The notes under the pieces: generated by a model
Seen by the model: only the letters and a program-made list of their open reading frames with translations
Told to the model about the DNA's origin: nothing
Database searches by the model: none
Shown: positions 12,801-21,768 of the stretch, in pieces
Position numbering within the stretch: position 1 is the first letter of the stretch
Layout: the number at the start of each line of letters is the position of its first letter
Program-made: the position numbers and the translations under genes
Assembly: GCF_023053635.1 (NCBI RefSeq)
Contig: NC_086171.1
Location: 10,000,006-10,064,005 of the forward strand
DNA from: Elgaria multicarinata webbii
Lineage: Eukaryota; Chordata; Lepidosauria; Squamata; Anguidae
DNA length: 64,000 nt
Direction: 5' to 3'

Positions 12801-13050
12801 GTTTTCCCCAGAGCTCTCCTGCACATATTGATAATGAACATATTTTGTTTTGTCTTTGCAGATGCACATGGATTTCTATGAATCCCTTTTTGAGGCATGT
12901 GTAAATACACCAAGATCACTCAAACATTTAGCCAGATGTGCTATTCGAAGAATATTGTACAATTCATGCCACAGAGTGATCCCTTTACTGTTCATTCCAG
13001 AAACACTGAAGAAGTATTTGCTCTTAGAACCAGAAGGAATAATATACTAA
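3..13050 (+). CDS. ASB4: ASB4, ankyrin repeat and SOCS box protein 4 (gene span, five exons, 5' end off the window)
   Basis: Substrate-recognition subunit of an elongin B/C-cullin 5-RBX2 ubiquitin ligase. Mammalian ASB4 is linked to endothelial differentiation and hypothalamic energy balance (family knowledge). Joining 3-162, 1766-2065, 7934-8424, 11474-11587 and 12862-13050 gives 417 residues without a stop, colinear with human ASB4 (426 aa). Nine N-terminal residues are missing off the left edge. Ankyrin repeats fill visible residues about 62-300, with TPLH motifs at 168-171 and near 250. The FIH hydroxylation consensus (leucine, then DVN) is kept at visible N237, which matches human N246. 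The SOCS box is the last 45 residues: BC box [12 protein letters not shown] near 374-385, then a Cul5-box region reading FIPE where mammals have SLPL. The C-terminus [10 protein letters not shown] is as in mammals. All introns are GT-AG. PDK4 lies downstream in convergent orientation, supporting orthology. Confidence 0.97.
940..1135 (+). repeat. LINE 3' tail ending in (TA)n microsatellite
   Basis: TTTTTGTAAACCGCCCAGAG at 1037-1056, then a hairpin partner TTGGGTGG, is the 3' tail motif that recurs at 6215, 7618, 48590 and 57580 in this window. It runs into about 24 TA units at 1088-1135. Tails of this kind normally end in an A-rich or TA-rich simple repeat. The LINE family name (L2-like) is inferred from the related longer copy at 9236-9700. 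Confidence 0.7.
1372..1650. mobile_element. Possible hAT-type non-autonomous element (remnant)
   Basis: The left edge reads CAGGGCCAACCCTACCATTA, and related text GGCCGGCCCTACCATTAAGC occurs at 34050. The right edge has GGGACAGCCCTA. Ends of form CAGGGCC...CCCTG are typical of hAT elements. No clean target duplication is visible, so the borders are approximate. Confidence 0.4.
1766..2065 (+). CDS. ASB4: ASB4 exon 2
   Basis: 100 codons in phase 1-1, reading [20 protein letters not shown], then ankyrin repeats ending AQHLIWKG. It follows acceptor AATCAG and precedes donor GTGAGT (2066). No frameshift or stop relative to the mammalian protein. Confidence 0.96.
2788..2983. repeat. Palindromic (foldback) element
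   Basis: The left arm, 2788-2875, contains GCATGGGTAACAAGCCACCC. The right arm, 2888-2983, contains its inverse GGGTGGCTTGTTACCCATG. The arms pair over about 90 bp around a short centre near 2882, with scattered mismatches. There is no coding capacity, so it looks like a MITE or foldback element. Confidence 0.75.
3058..3773 (-). mobile_element. CR1 LINE, 5'-truncated 3' end with reverse-transcriptase C-terminus
   Basis: On the - strand a 207-codon open frame (3148-3771) carries the CR1 ORF2 C-terminal text: [57 protein letters not shown] and [15 protein letters not shown]. It stops at HLSGML. The element ends in the CR1 3' terminus with repeated CATAGAAT units at 3058-3080. The endonuclease and most of the RT domain are missing, as expected from 5' truncation at insertion. 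The uninterrupted frame suggests a fairly young copy. The second copy, at 13436-13576, lacks the coding part. Confidence 0.93.
4407..4521. repeat. Foldback MITE, ACTACAACTCC family
   Basis: The left arm CAGCCTTCCCCAACCTCCAG pairs with the right arm CTGGAAGGCGCCAAGTTGAG. The inner motif is TTTTGGACTACAACTCCTAG. The same family occurs at 15355, 16189, 24725, 29222, 34937, 36530, 57337 and 63378. It is non-coding and probably a non-autonomous DNA transposon. Confidence 0.75.
4591..4766. repeat. Hairpin MITE with arms of about 50 bp
   Basis: GGTGGCTCCGAT near 4599 pairs with ATCGGAGCCACTGG at 4745-4758. GAATCCGCTCCGGGTTTCAG (4626) pairs with CTGAAACCCGGAGCGGATTC (4711). The stem is long and well conserved. 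There is no coding potential and no clear target duplication. Confidence 0.7.
5171..5640. repeat. GC-rich element with inverted ends
   Basis: The left end GGCTGTTTCTACACCAG inverts to the right end GGTGTAGAAATGGCC. The interior is GC-rich with local palindromes such as CCCAGGGATAAATAATCCCTGG. The ORFs inside are short and follow the base composition. Probably a non-autonomous DNA transposon. Confidence 0.6.
5790..6297 (+). repeat. Degraded LINE-like sequence and (ATC)n microsatellite
   Basis: Text such as GCCCGCCTCTCCTGTGACAT resembles diverged LINE 3' regions. 6215-6257 has the tail motif TTTTTGTAAACCGCCCAGAG, followed by about 14 ATC units to 6297. Poly-His, poly-Ile and poly-Ser open frames across the microsatellite are artefacts of the repeat. 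Confidence 0.5.
6505..6557. repeat. (TTA)n microsatellite
   Basis: About 17 uninterrupted ATT units. Confidence 0.95.
7245..7470. repeat. Foldback element
   Basis: The left edge, with CACCATGGGTTATATTTAA, and the right edge, with GGGTGAAATAACCCACAATG, are part of a mirrored structure. TATGAGAGGGTTATTTAACC sits within. A related fragment is at about 2090-2180. The family is not recognised. Confidence 0.5.
7618..7690 (-). repeat. LINE 3' tail, reverse orientation
   Basis: A (TTTA)n run is followed by TTTTTATACCGCCCAATAGC and AGCTCTCT. This is the inverse of the tail motif seen at 57600. Confidence 0.7.
7692..7815 (+). repeat. Interspersed repeat with CTTCATCAGA end
   Basis: The order AGAGGTAGCTGTGTTAGGCC, GAGTCTTGTATCACTTTATAG, ACTAACAAATTTATT, TTTCATGGACTGCA, CTTCATCAGACACA is a reptile dispersed repeat. 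Related pieces lie at 30126-30235, 49137-49260 and about 11185. I cannot assign the class with certainty. Confidence 0.55.
7934..8424 (+). CDS. ASB4: ASB4 exon 3
   Basis: The largest exon, entering in phase 1 and ending on a codon boundary. It encodes [20 protein letters not shown], then the repeats with [17 protein letters not shown] and [18 protein letters not shown], ending [12 protein letters not shown]. The acceptor is TTCCAAACAG and the donor GTGATT at 8425. The putative FIH target asparagine is in the DVN motif. Confidence 0.97.
9236..9700 (-). mobile_element. L2-like LINE 3' end
   Basis: The - strand frame at 9437-9637 reads [20 protein letters not shown], then [10 protein letters not shown]. 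This is a C-terminal signature of non-LTR reverse transcriptases of the L2/CR1 group. Downstream is an A-rich 3' UTR and the tail TATATAAATGTTTTAAATAA ending in (AAAT)n at 9236-9256. 5' truncated. This copy ties the short tail fragments elsewhere in the window to a LINE. Confidence 0.75.
9724..9812. repeat. Compound microsatellite (CTC)n(ATT)n
   Basis: About 15 CTC units at 9725-9768, with one interruption, are followed by about 14 ATT units at 9769-9812. Open frames of poly-Leu, poly-Ile, poly-Pro and poly-Tyr across it are not genes. Confidence 0.95.
9944..10232 (+). repeat. Dispersed retroposon-like repeat, copy 1
   Basis: TTTGGAATTCACTACCACAA ... GCTGGACTAGATGGATCCTT ... CTCTTCTTATGTTTTTA. 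Related copies lie at 28948-29150 (-), 31130-31470 (+) and 53085-53175 (-). The A/T-rich end after CTTCTTATGTT suggests a LINE or SINE 3' tail. Confidence 0.6.
10615..10806. repeat. Dispersed element, GTGGCCACC family
   Basis: AAATTATAATAATTATTTCT, then AAATTTGCATCTAGACATAT and a terminal AAGTGGCCACC, are shared with 24020-24190, 25590-25750 and 59880-60035. The 59694-60588 copy shows that the full element has inverted ends TAGGGTGGC/GCCACCCTA. Confidence 0.55.
11474..11587 (+). CDS. ASB4: ASB4 exon 4
   Basis: 38 codons on clean codon boundaries: [20 protein letters not shown], then [13 protein letters not shown]. It corresponds to the human segment VIQACHSCP...AIPDDDLE. The acceptor is CATTTGCAG and the donor GTAAAA at 11588. 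It links the ankyrin domain to the SOCS box. Confidence 0.95.
11588..12861 (+). other. ASB4 intron 4
   Basis: Holds a GCAATCCTATGCATG-type palindromic repeat fragment near 11937-12010 and a LINE-like fragment at about 12400-12670 (GGGAGTTCCATAGAAGG, CTGAAGGCTCTTCTCC). Otherwise nothing recognised. Confidence 0.75.
12862..13050 (+). CDS. ASB4: ASB4 exon 5 (terminal coding exon, SOCS box)
   Basis: 62 codons plus TAA. It reads [20 protein letters not shown], then [40 protein letters not shown]. The BC box is present. The Cul5 box is degenerate (FIPE rather than LPxP). The acceptor is TGTCTTTGCAG. Confidence 0.96.
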   Translation: MHMDFYESLFEACVNTPRSLKHLARCAIRRILYNSCHRVIPLLFIPETLKKYLLLEPEGIIY

Positions 13051-14160
13051 AATGGTTTACAGCTTTGTCAGATATATTTTACAGTAACCAATTTTTGTAA
13101 TACTAGGTGGACTTGCATCGAAGGAGTTAAAACCAAGGTTTTAGGGACAGCTTCAGCCAGATTCTGAGCTCATATCCAAAATCGTATACAAAGAATCCGA
13201 GTTCATATAGCTATGGACCACACAAACTGCTTGATTTTACTGGCCACTGAACACAGAATTATTTCATTATGTGTTTCATTCCCAGCTCATGTTTAAAGCC
13301 ATACATGGAACAGTGGGAGAAATTTTGGTCAACTTTCCCCTCTGCTTTCAAATTATAGAATGACCGAGCTACACATATCAGTGCTTGAAAAGTCTAGTTT
13401 TCAATGAGCCCTTCAACACAAATATAGTGAAGGTCATAGAATCATAGAATCATAGAATAGCAGAGTTGGAAGGGGCCTACAAGGCCATCGAGTCCAACCC
13501 CCTGCTCAATGCAGGAATCCACCCTAAAGCATCCCTGACAGATGGTTGTCCAGCTGCCTCTTGAATGCCTCTAGGTGTATGTGATTAAAAGACCTCTGGA
13601 ATCCCATATGCTTATAGCAAACTCAGAATGTGGATCCTTATGTAAACAAAAGAGCAGAATCCATGTACAAGAGAGAAGTATCAGCAGGCTTGAGGGAACC
13701 TCAAGGTTTGCAGAAATAGCCCCCCCCAAAAAAAAAATCCACAAAAAAGTCCTAAAGAAGGGCAGGGCTGGTGGAAATCCCAAAACAGCACAATGAGAAT
13801 TGAGCATATTCAGTTGCGTGTGAAGGAAGAGGAAGCTGCTCATCCCTACTGTGGGACAATAGTATGAGGCAAAGCACTGGGAGGAAAACGTGATCCCCCT
13901 GAAAAGGTTCTGCACTGCAACATTTTGTTGTAGGTCTCACTTATTAAGAAATAATACCAATGTAGACATCTAATGGCTAGCCTGAACTGTTCTTTCTGCA
14001 CAAGAATTTGCTGAGTAACATATCAGTAATACTGTTTATGAACTCTTGATCTCAAGCAGTCTTATCAGACAGCTACTTTAAAGAACAACAACACCCTGCT
14101 TCAGGAAAGCAGAATCAATTTCTAATACAGAATAAAGTCCTTAGAATATATTGGTGCCAT
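13051..14160 (+). other. Putative ASB4 3' UTR and downstream DNA
   Basis: The first clear AATAAA on the + strand after the stop is at 14131-14136, so the 3' UTR may reach about 14155. That would put the CR1 tail at 13436-13576 inside the transcript. The polyadenylation site is inferred, and an earlier non-canonical site is possible. Confidence 0.4.
13436..13576 (-). mobile_element. CR1 LINE 3' tail, short copy
   Basis: Almost identical to 3056-3195, from the CATAGAATCATAGAAT terminus to CAGCTGCCTCTTGAA. Only the last 140 bp of the element are present. The near identity of the two copies suggests the same subfamily and similar age. Confidence 0.9.
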
Positions 14161-14561
14161 TTCACATATACTAGGGTCCTGATCCTGTATCGGGCACCTG
14201 TACTTACTCTAAAGGAGGGGGGGAAACAGACATAGATGCATGCAATATGTATCAAAGGTAATATTTAGTTTGACCCTGACTCTGGCTTTGTAATCTACTG
14301 CTGGTGAGGTTTGACACTGCTGGGCTAGATAGATACTTGATTATAGAATCATCTTGGAGACAAAGTTGTAGAAGAATACACTTCTACAAATGTGTAGATA
14401 CTCTCAAGGCCATTCAAGACAAGTCATGGAATGAATGAATGAATTCCTTTATTTGCATCAGCCACAGGCCTTAGCATTTGAAATGAAATGTACAAAAGAA
14501 TAAAAGCAAGATTGTACTTGACCAAAATTACCCAAGCTGCATTCTGAAGCCAGTCACGGAA

Positions 14562-14622
14562 CAAACAGTAAATGCCACCACAGCTGCTGTGGTGGTAACT
14601 GTGGTATCTACTGTTTGTTTGG
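14562..14622. repeat. Short imperfect hairpin
   Basis: AACAAACAGTA ... CCACCACAG / CTGTGGTGG ... TACTGTTTGTT. The inner arms pair perfectly. Not assigned to a family. Confidence 0.6.
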
Positions 14623-14970
14623 TGACTGTTTTTAGAAGTATCTACATATTTTGGGAAGGGTGAGCTGAAAAAATCAGAGGGATTACTTCACTCTTAACCC
14701 ACAAATCAAGGAGGCTATTTTGCCTTTAGTGACCAGTATACCACTGAAAGAATTTGTCCACCCAGGAAGTAAAATTATTATTTTTCAATATTATCCGTTA
14801 CTATAAATTGTTATTGAATGTGTTATATCTACAGGAGTACCTGTAGACATAACAGGTACTCCATAAGAATTTATAAAGTTGAAATGGAAACACACTGCGG
14901 TTCCGTAAAGTGACTAGTATAACTGATATAGCTGTTTTCGAAATATTGACGGACTGGCATAAGTGATATA

Positions 14971-15152
14971 CCGTATTTCTTCGATTCTAAGACGCCATCG
15001 ATTGTAAGACGCACACTAATTTCAGTACCACCAACAGAAAAAAAGCTTTGATTCAAAGAAATAATAAACGCACCCACGATTCTAAGACGCATCCCGTTTT
15101 TAGAGATGTTTATATGGGGGAAAAAGTGCGTCTTAGAATCGAAGAAATATGG
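14971..15152. mobile_element. Tc1/mariner-like MITE with TA target duplication
   Basis: The ends CCGTATTTCTTCGATTCTAA and TTAGAATCGAAGAAATATGG are inverted repeats flanked on both sides by TA (14969-14970 and 15153-15154). An inner inverted segment uses AAGACGC/GCGTCTT. It is 182 bp and non-coding. The longer relative at 43385-44160 shares both ends. Confidence 0.8.
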
Positions 15153-15354
15153 TAGTTGGTTTAAAATATCGACTGACTGCTTATAATTGTTACAGTTGAT
15201 TGTAAAATCAATTGGCATAATTGTACTTCTAATTACTATACATTTTGTATTCTCCTGGTTCACTGCTGTTTTATAGTTCTCTTATACCTAAAGTGTTCAT
15301 ATCAATACTGTTATTGGGGACCTTGTCCTTTCTGTTTTCTATATTGGTGTAGGA

Positions 15355-15482
15355 CAGCCTTCCCCAAACTGGTGCCTTCACATTTTTGAGACTACAACTC
15401 CCATAAGCCCCAGGCCAATGGTCAGGAATTGTGGGGGTTTGTAATCCAAAACATCTGGAGGGCACCAAGTTGGGGAAGACTG
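15355..15482. repeat. Foldback MITE, ACTACAACTCC family
   Basis: CAGCCTTCCCCAAACTGGTG at the left pairs with CACCAAGTTGGGGAAGACTG at the right. ACTACAACTCCCATAAGCCC lies within. About 128 bp. Confidence 0.8.
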
Positions 15483-17417
15483 GTGTAGGACATTGGATTG
15501 TATGAACCATAGTATCCCTTTCCAATCCTATGATTCATTGATTGGTCTGGTGCATTATGGTGCATCCAACCATGGTGCATCCAACCATCCTTTGGAAATG
15601 AGCAAGAAGTACTAGATGAGATGAATGATGAAGAGAGCAATCCTAGGGTCTCTGGGAAAGTGTCTCCCTCCGAGGTTGAAGACAATGCTCCAACCTCGGA
15701 ACAGAGAGGCGGAGATCTGACCCCCAGACTCCACGCCCTTGCAGCTGGTATGGAGAGAACCAAACTGGCTGCCTCTCCAAGGAAAAGCAACCTTGGAGGA
15801 GGAAAAAGAGGACGCTCCAGTGGGCAGGGGTGGGGACACTGGAGAGGCCAGAATATGATTTATCCTGAGCCTTTTCCAGTCTTGTTCCCCTGCACTCCAA
15901 AGCGCCCTTGAAAATCACCCCAAATCACCTCCACCATTCCTCCCACCCTGCTGGCTTCATTGCAGCAAGGCATAGGAAACTCAGAAGCCTCCAAGCAGCA
16001 AGGGAGCAATCAATAGGATTGCACCCTAAATAAAAAAAAAATTAGTGGGAAATTGGTATGTGATATCTAAGTGCTGTTTCACATATCATAGATTGGTGCA
16101 GCCATTGTCTCTGGGTCATGTGCTTTTTTTGGCATGGACCCCATCACAAGTAAGAGGAAAAGCCACCTTAACAATAAGCTCTATAGCACCCTTCCCCAAG
16201 CTGATACTCTCCAGATTTGTCACACTACAACTCCCATTGCCCCCAGCCAGAATGATCATTGCAGTCCAACACATTGGGAGGGCACAAATTTGAGAAAAGT
16301 CGTACGTACACACAATGAAAAACCAAGGCCTCTCCCTGGTCCCCGGTGTGTACATGCAATTAAAACAGGGCCAGGTTTTGTAATTGCTCTTTATGGGGCT
16401 GAGTGTAAAAACATCATAAATATGCCAAAGTTAAAAAAAAAAAGCCATAGTTTCGACTAATCCGGAAGGGCTGAAGCTGTCCTAAAGCAAGGGATTAAAG
16501 GAAAGGCGTCCACTGCCAAGATTAATCTCTCCTACTAGGAACACGAAAAAGTGGGGGGAGGAGTCATATTTAAAATCGGAATGTATAATTTTATTCTTTG
16601 ATACTGACAGAGAGTGCATTTGGGGGGGAAAGGCAAGAACAATAAGGCTATTTGGATCTGTCACTGTAGCTAAGGCTTCCATGCTGTGAGAGAAGAAAAA
16701 ACGCTTGTCAGTGCTTTTCCCAAGTTCCCTCCCATTTTTGTCGCCACCCTCCCATTTTTTTTATTCTGTGGGCCTCTAGCCTTACTTCAAAGTTTTGTTC
16801 TAAGCAGGTGCTAGATTATACCCATTGTGGCGTCTGACAGGGAGCCCAGCGGGATCGCACTGATTATAGTGGTAAGAATTTGCAAGCTGTTCAAAACGCG
16901 GGAGGAACGTCGATAGAGAGCAAACTGGCTTGTGCCCTTTTTATTGCTGTTTTCCATTTGGCTGAAAGGCCAGTAGGAAATAATAAACCCTGTGACTTTG
17001 GGTGGTGCTGTGGTTCCGGATGAATTTCATTGTGCTCTCTTGATTTCCCAGCTTACATGCTGGGTAGAACTGGCCAAGAACTTGTACACCTAAAATGTGG
17101 ATCAGAGGGATATGACATTTGCAAATGCACCTGAGCTACACCTGTTGTATCTCTCTGTCACACAAAGGTTTACTCTGCTACCTGCATTCTTCATAATACA
17201 TTTGCAGTTATTGTCATGCTCCTGTACAATAAAAGTTAGCTACCTCTACAAAACCAACACAGCATGCCTCAGTACAAGAAATAAATATTGCTCTGAACAC
17301 CTGAAGAAAAATCCTATGCAATTTGGAAGCTTGCAGAAATATTTAAACAAATCTAATTGTCTTAATAAAATATATCTTCTTTGTCTATTCTATTGCTCTC
17401 TTTTTGTGAGGCTAACC
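15483..17417. other. Intergenic, mostly unassigned
   Basis: Contains a further ACTACAACTCC foldback copy at 16189-16301 and a run around 15590-15910 with palindromic GAGGTTGAAGACAATGCTCC text of unknown family. No coding exon is recognised. Confidence 0.6.
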
Positions 17418-17905
17418 CAGGCTGCATTGAGACATCATGATAAACCATAGTTCATTGTGTTGGGATTAAGACTGTCTTCCCTTGGATTAACATGCTACCT
17501 TACCTTTGCCTCCTCTGGTGTAGTCACCAGGAAGAGTTCAGAAAGTTTTGCTTCTGTTTTTTATTAACCATAGTTCATGTACAAATCCTAAATTGTGATT
17601 ATCTATGGTCTGTTGAAAGAAGCCAACTTCATAAACCATGTTTTGTAGTTAGCTTGTTTCAAACACACCAGAGTTAAGGTTAACCACAGTTTGTCAGGTT
17701 TGGACAACAAGACAAGCTTTTTGATTAATCAAAAAGCAAATGTTTCCAAACTCCTTGAAGCTGCCATGGTGAGAGAGGAGTGTGTGGGGTGGGGGAGTGC
17801 TGAGTGCACAAATCCAGAGGGAGACTAGGATTCACTCCCATTATAATAAACTATGGTTTATCGTGATACACCCATTGCGACAACATTCTGAAGCTGTGTG
17901 GAAGA
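17418..17905. repeat. Foldback element, ATAAACCATGGTTTAT family
   Basis: GATAAACCATAGTTCATTGT at the left is mirrored by AATAAACTATGGTTTATCGT at 17845. Paired internal blocks include GGTTAACCACAG. A related copy is at 32615-32835. Confidence 0.55.
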
Positions 17906-18863
17906 TAAAGAATGTTGTCATTCAAAGAGTTAAACTGAAGAAATGTAAGAGCTGGGAAACTGATGTCAAACAGTTCGGTGTCATGAAATACGATAAACTA
18001 ACCTGTTTGTTTTCTTTCTTTTTGGCTTATTGAGATTATGCCTCCTAAGGGTCTGTGAAACTAAGATGACACCAAAGATGGAAAATTCTGGACTCTGCAG
18101 TTCTGTAGTGGAAGCCACTGCAGCATGGTTATAGATACCTTACAGAAGGAACCATAGGCCTGAATTCATTTTAGCCAGTGTTCTGCATTTTGAGATACAT
18201 GAAGCAAGCGATTGGGGTGGGGGACTTGCTTTGAGTATGTGAACACTACTAAATAATCACAGTCAGCCCCCTCACATCTGGAATTAGAAGGGGAGTTTTC
18301 TAGGATATTAGTGTTACTTTAAGGTTCTGACATATCTCTCTTTTAGAATGATTTATTGGTAGCAGTTTCCTGGTGCTAATGTTAGCAAAATGGTATAGTA
18401 GTTACATAAATGGAATAAGGTAACAATTTTGTAGTAAATTCTGTGGCTAAAAATGGTCAAATGCATCTCTACTGTTCCTTTTGTTTTAGCTGACACCATT
18501 GGCTTGCAATATTTCCCAAGAGATTTTTTTAAAAAAAACAACAGTAATTTTTGTTTACAGGTGAACTGCAAATGACTTCTCTTCCTGAGGTTTCATATGT
18601 TTTATTGTTTAGCAAGAATTTGGTCAAAAGGGGGCAGCACACGATCATTTCTGAGCTTTATTCAACAGTTTAAAGATCCACACTCTCACTTTGCACTGTA
18701 TAATGAAAACAAAAGTACATGATTTGTTACTTATAATAATTACAATTTTTTTAAAAATGGGAAATTAATGAGTGCATTGGACATACAAAATAGCAGAGGC
18801 TAATTACTTAATGTAACCTTCCCATGTATTTATTTATTTATTTATTTATTACAAAGGTTGTTT

Positions 18864-19166
18864 CAGTGGTTCTCAACCTTCCTAATGCCGCGACCCTTTA
18901 ATACAGTTCCTCATGTTGTGGTGACCCCCAACCATAAAATTATTTTCGTTCTTCTCTACACGATCCATTGTCATGGGATGGTTTGCTAATGAAAATAATA
19001 CATAACAATAGCTTTAATAATACAAAAGAAGATACATGACATAGTTCAGTCAGTACAGTTTCCTAAGACCATCAGAAATATGTATTTTCCGATGGTCTTA
19101 GGCGACTCCCGTGAAAGGGTCATTCGACCCCCAAAGGGGTCCCGACCCACAGGTTGAGAACCGCTG
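18864..19166. mobile_element. SPIN (SPace INvader) hAT transposon, non-autonomous copy
   Basis: The ends CAGTGGTTCTCAACCTTCC and GGTTGAGAACCGCTG, with ATGCCGCGACCCTTTAATAC, CCCCAACCATAAAATTATTT and CGACCCCCAAAGGGGTC, match the published SPIN non-autonomous consensus as I remember it. SPIN is a hAT superfamily element known for horizontal transfer among tetrapods, including Anolis. At 303 bp the copy has no transposase. The flanking 8-mers (GGTTGTTT and AGTTAGAG) do not form a clear target duplication. A 41-bp internal hairpin at about 19060-19101 uses CCTAAGACCATC and its inverse. Confidence 0.93.
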
Positions 19167-19629
19167 AGTTAGAGGACTCTTGGCATTACCAATCAGAAGA
19201 CATTGTGGAGCTCTTCTGTTAGGATCTACCCTAGAGCCCCTTTTGTTTGTGAGACACCCTTGTGCTGTTTTGTCATGTGCTTTGAAATGCAATTGCTGCT
19301 CTGTAGGCACACCTTAAGGAAAACAGCATAATATCCGCTGTGTTTTGGTGAGATCATGCGCCACGCACAAATGCATAATGTAGGAAGAGTTTGAAAGCTT
19401 ATATCATTTTATCATTTCTGGGTATAGGTCCAGAGCATGCTATAAGCCACAGTACAGGACTACAATTGCAGGAGAAATGGAAGATTATTCTGCTGATACA
19501 GTTTGCTCTTTTAAAAGTCTGGTAACTGCATGTGCACCTTCACATCTGTGCAGACATGCAGGTTTAAATAGCGTGATTAATCACAGCTGCAGAGGTATAT
19601 ACTGAAAAATAGCCTTTAAAAATCACGAA

Positions 19630-19753
19630 TTTTCTTCTCGTGAAGCCCAGAATTGTCTGAGGTCAATTCATTTTCTTCTCGTGAAGCCCAGAATTGTCTA
19701 GGGTCAATTCATTTTCTTCTCGTGAAGCCTCAGAATTGTCTGAGGTCAATTCA
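19630..19753. repeat. Tandem repeat, three 41-42 bp units
   Basis: Units at 19630-19670, 19671-19711 and 19712-19753, each starting TTTTCTTCTCGTGAAGCC and ending GGTCAATTCA. Only a few changes separate them, so the expansion is recent. Confidence 0.95.
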
Positions 19754-20196
19754 TGCCAGATGGCTTGGCTTCCTAGCAGGCAGGCAGGCTCTGTCTGTCC
19801 ATCTATCTGTCCAACCAGGAGGAAGCTCCAGCATCAAAATCTGTGTGAGGAAAGAGAAGTCAAGGGAAGGAGGAGAAGAGCAAGAGAAAGATGCATGTGT
19901 AGGAGGTGGGATGGGGAGAAGAGTCCTCAATCCGTTGTGGGTAGAAGGGAAGAGAAGGAGCTGTACACCCACAACAAACAAACAAGAGCAAGCCCTGCTC
20001 ATGTAGATTAGCTTTCCTCCATCTTTTCCTCCTTGACTGGTTTTTTTTCTGGGTAGGAAGAAAAAAGACATAAACAGCAATGGGGAAACACAGAGGGGTC
20101 AAATTTAGAGCTTCTCTAGACATAGGAAAAGTCCCACAATCTTACTGGGGCTCGTCTTCTGCAGTCTTTCCACTTAAACAGCATGTTACTTTACAT

Positions 20197-20831
20197 TAGG
20201 GATGTGCTCCGCTTCTAATCGGACCGGCGAATTAGAAGCGGAGCGGGGGGCTTCGCCTGCCCTTAAGGCGGAGGCGAAGAGGATTGGGGGGCCGGCGGAG
20301 CGTGGCGAAGAGGATCGAGGTGAAGGAGGATCCTTCGCCTTGATCCGGAGCTCCGCCGGAAAGGTAAGTGGGGTTTACCGGTCCCTGCCGCTGTCACTGT
20401 CGCCCATGTGGCGACAGCGGCAGGGCCCGGTAACCCCCCCCCGCCCTCCTCTCCCTTACCTGCCTCCGTCTGCGGCCCGTTGGCGTCTTCAATTGAGCCC
20501 ACAGTTCAACCAGGAAGTCTGGGCCGCTTGCTTCCTGGTTGAACTGCGGGCTCAATTGAAGACGCTGACGGACCGCGGACGGAGGCAGGTAAGGCCCCCC
20601 TCCCCCTTGGTCCCTTACCGGGCTCTGCCGCCATCGCTGCACGGGCGGCGATGGCGGCAGGGCCCGGTAAACCTCCCGCCCTCCTCTCCCGGCCTTACCT
20701 GGCACCACTCCCCTCCACTGCGGAGCTCCGATTCGGAGCCGGAGCTCCCTGGCGAAGAGGAGCGGAGCGGGCCGATCCGAAATTTTCGGATTGGCCCGCG
20801 GGGCGGAGCGGGGGGTCCGTGCACACCCCTA
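20197..20831. mobile_element. GC-rich hAT-type non-autonomous element with perfect 8-bp TSD
   Basis: The left end TAGGGATGTGCTCCGC and right end GTGCACACCCCTA are imperfect inverted repeats. They are flanked by CTTTACAT at 20189-20196 and again at 20832-20839. The interior is very GC-rich and built of nested palindromes, for example CAGTTCAACCAGGAAG and its inverse near 20500-20545. A 234-codon open frame across it follows from composition and has no recognisable domain. Confidence 0.88.
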
Positions 20832-21614
20832 CTTTACATCCAACCACATGATTTTGAATTGAAACTTCCCTTCTTGGCATGGCTCCATCTAGAGGTGGAA
20901 TTATAGCACAATGCTGACTTTACACATGGCGAGATCCCACGACATCCCAGAGATAACTTTATATACTGCATTATCTTCAATCTTTTTAAAAGCAATATTA
21001 CTGGGGGATAGCATAGGAGACATCCTGGGTGTTCATGACATTATGTAATCAACCCGCAAACTTCCATGAGTGGCCAATCACGAGCATGCAATCAATCGTT
21101 TGTTTAGACAAGCCTATAGTTGTGATGCTTCCTATAAAATGCTGTGAATGAGGCAGGATCATTGCATGATAGATACCTGGAAGCACCCAAAATATGTGCG
21201 AGCAAATGATGTAGCCACCTAGCTAAAGCTAAGCAGGTCTAGGTCTGGACAGTGCTGGATTCCCAAGGCTGCTTGGGAATCCCATATATGCCATCTTGAG
21301 ATTCATGGTGGGAAAAAGTGGGATAAAACATGTACATAATAGGGCAGGCCATTACAAAGTTACAAGCATAAAATGAATGCGAGAGAGGGTGGGGGAGAGG
21401 GAGAGAAAGAATTGCAGGAATGATTGTGAGATAAAAGCTTTTTCTGGAAGCATCCTATGTCTGGGGGCATTTTTGAGAAAAAGAAAATGGCAGGCAGCAG
21501 TAGGCAAAATCAGTGAGAAGCCCTATTGCCACTGCAGGAGAGAGGAAAGACAGAATGAAACCTGCTATGACCATTGCTGCTGCTAATTATCCCCCCACCC
21601 AAATCCTTACAAAT

Positions 21615-21768
<154 letters not shown>

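Noticed and set aside
20202-20906. 234-codon frame
   Set aside because: Spans the GC-rich hAT-like element with palindromic content. Composition alone keeps it open, and it crosses the element border.
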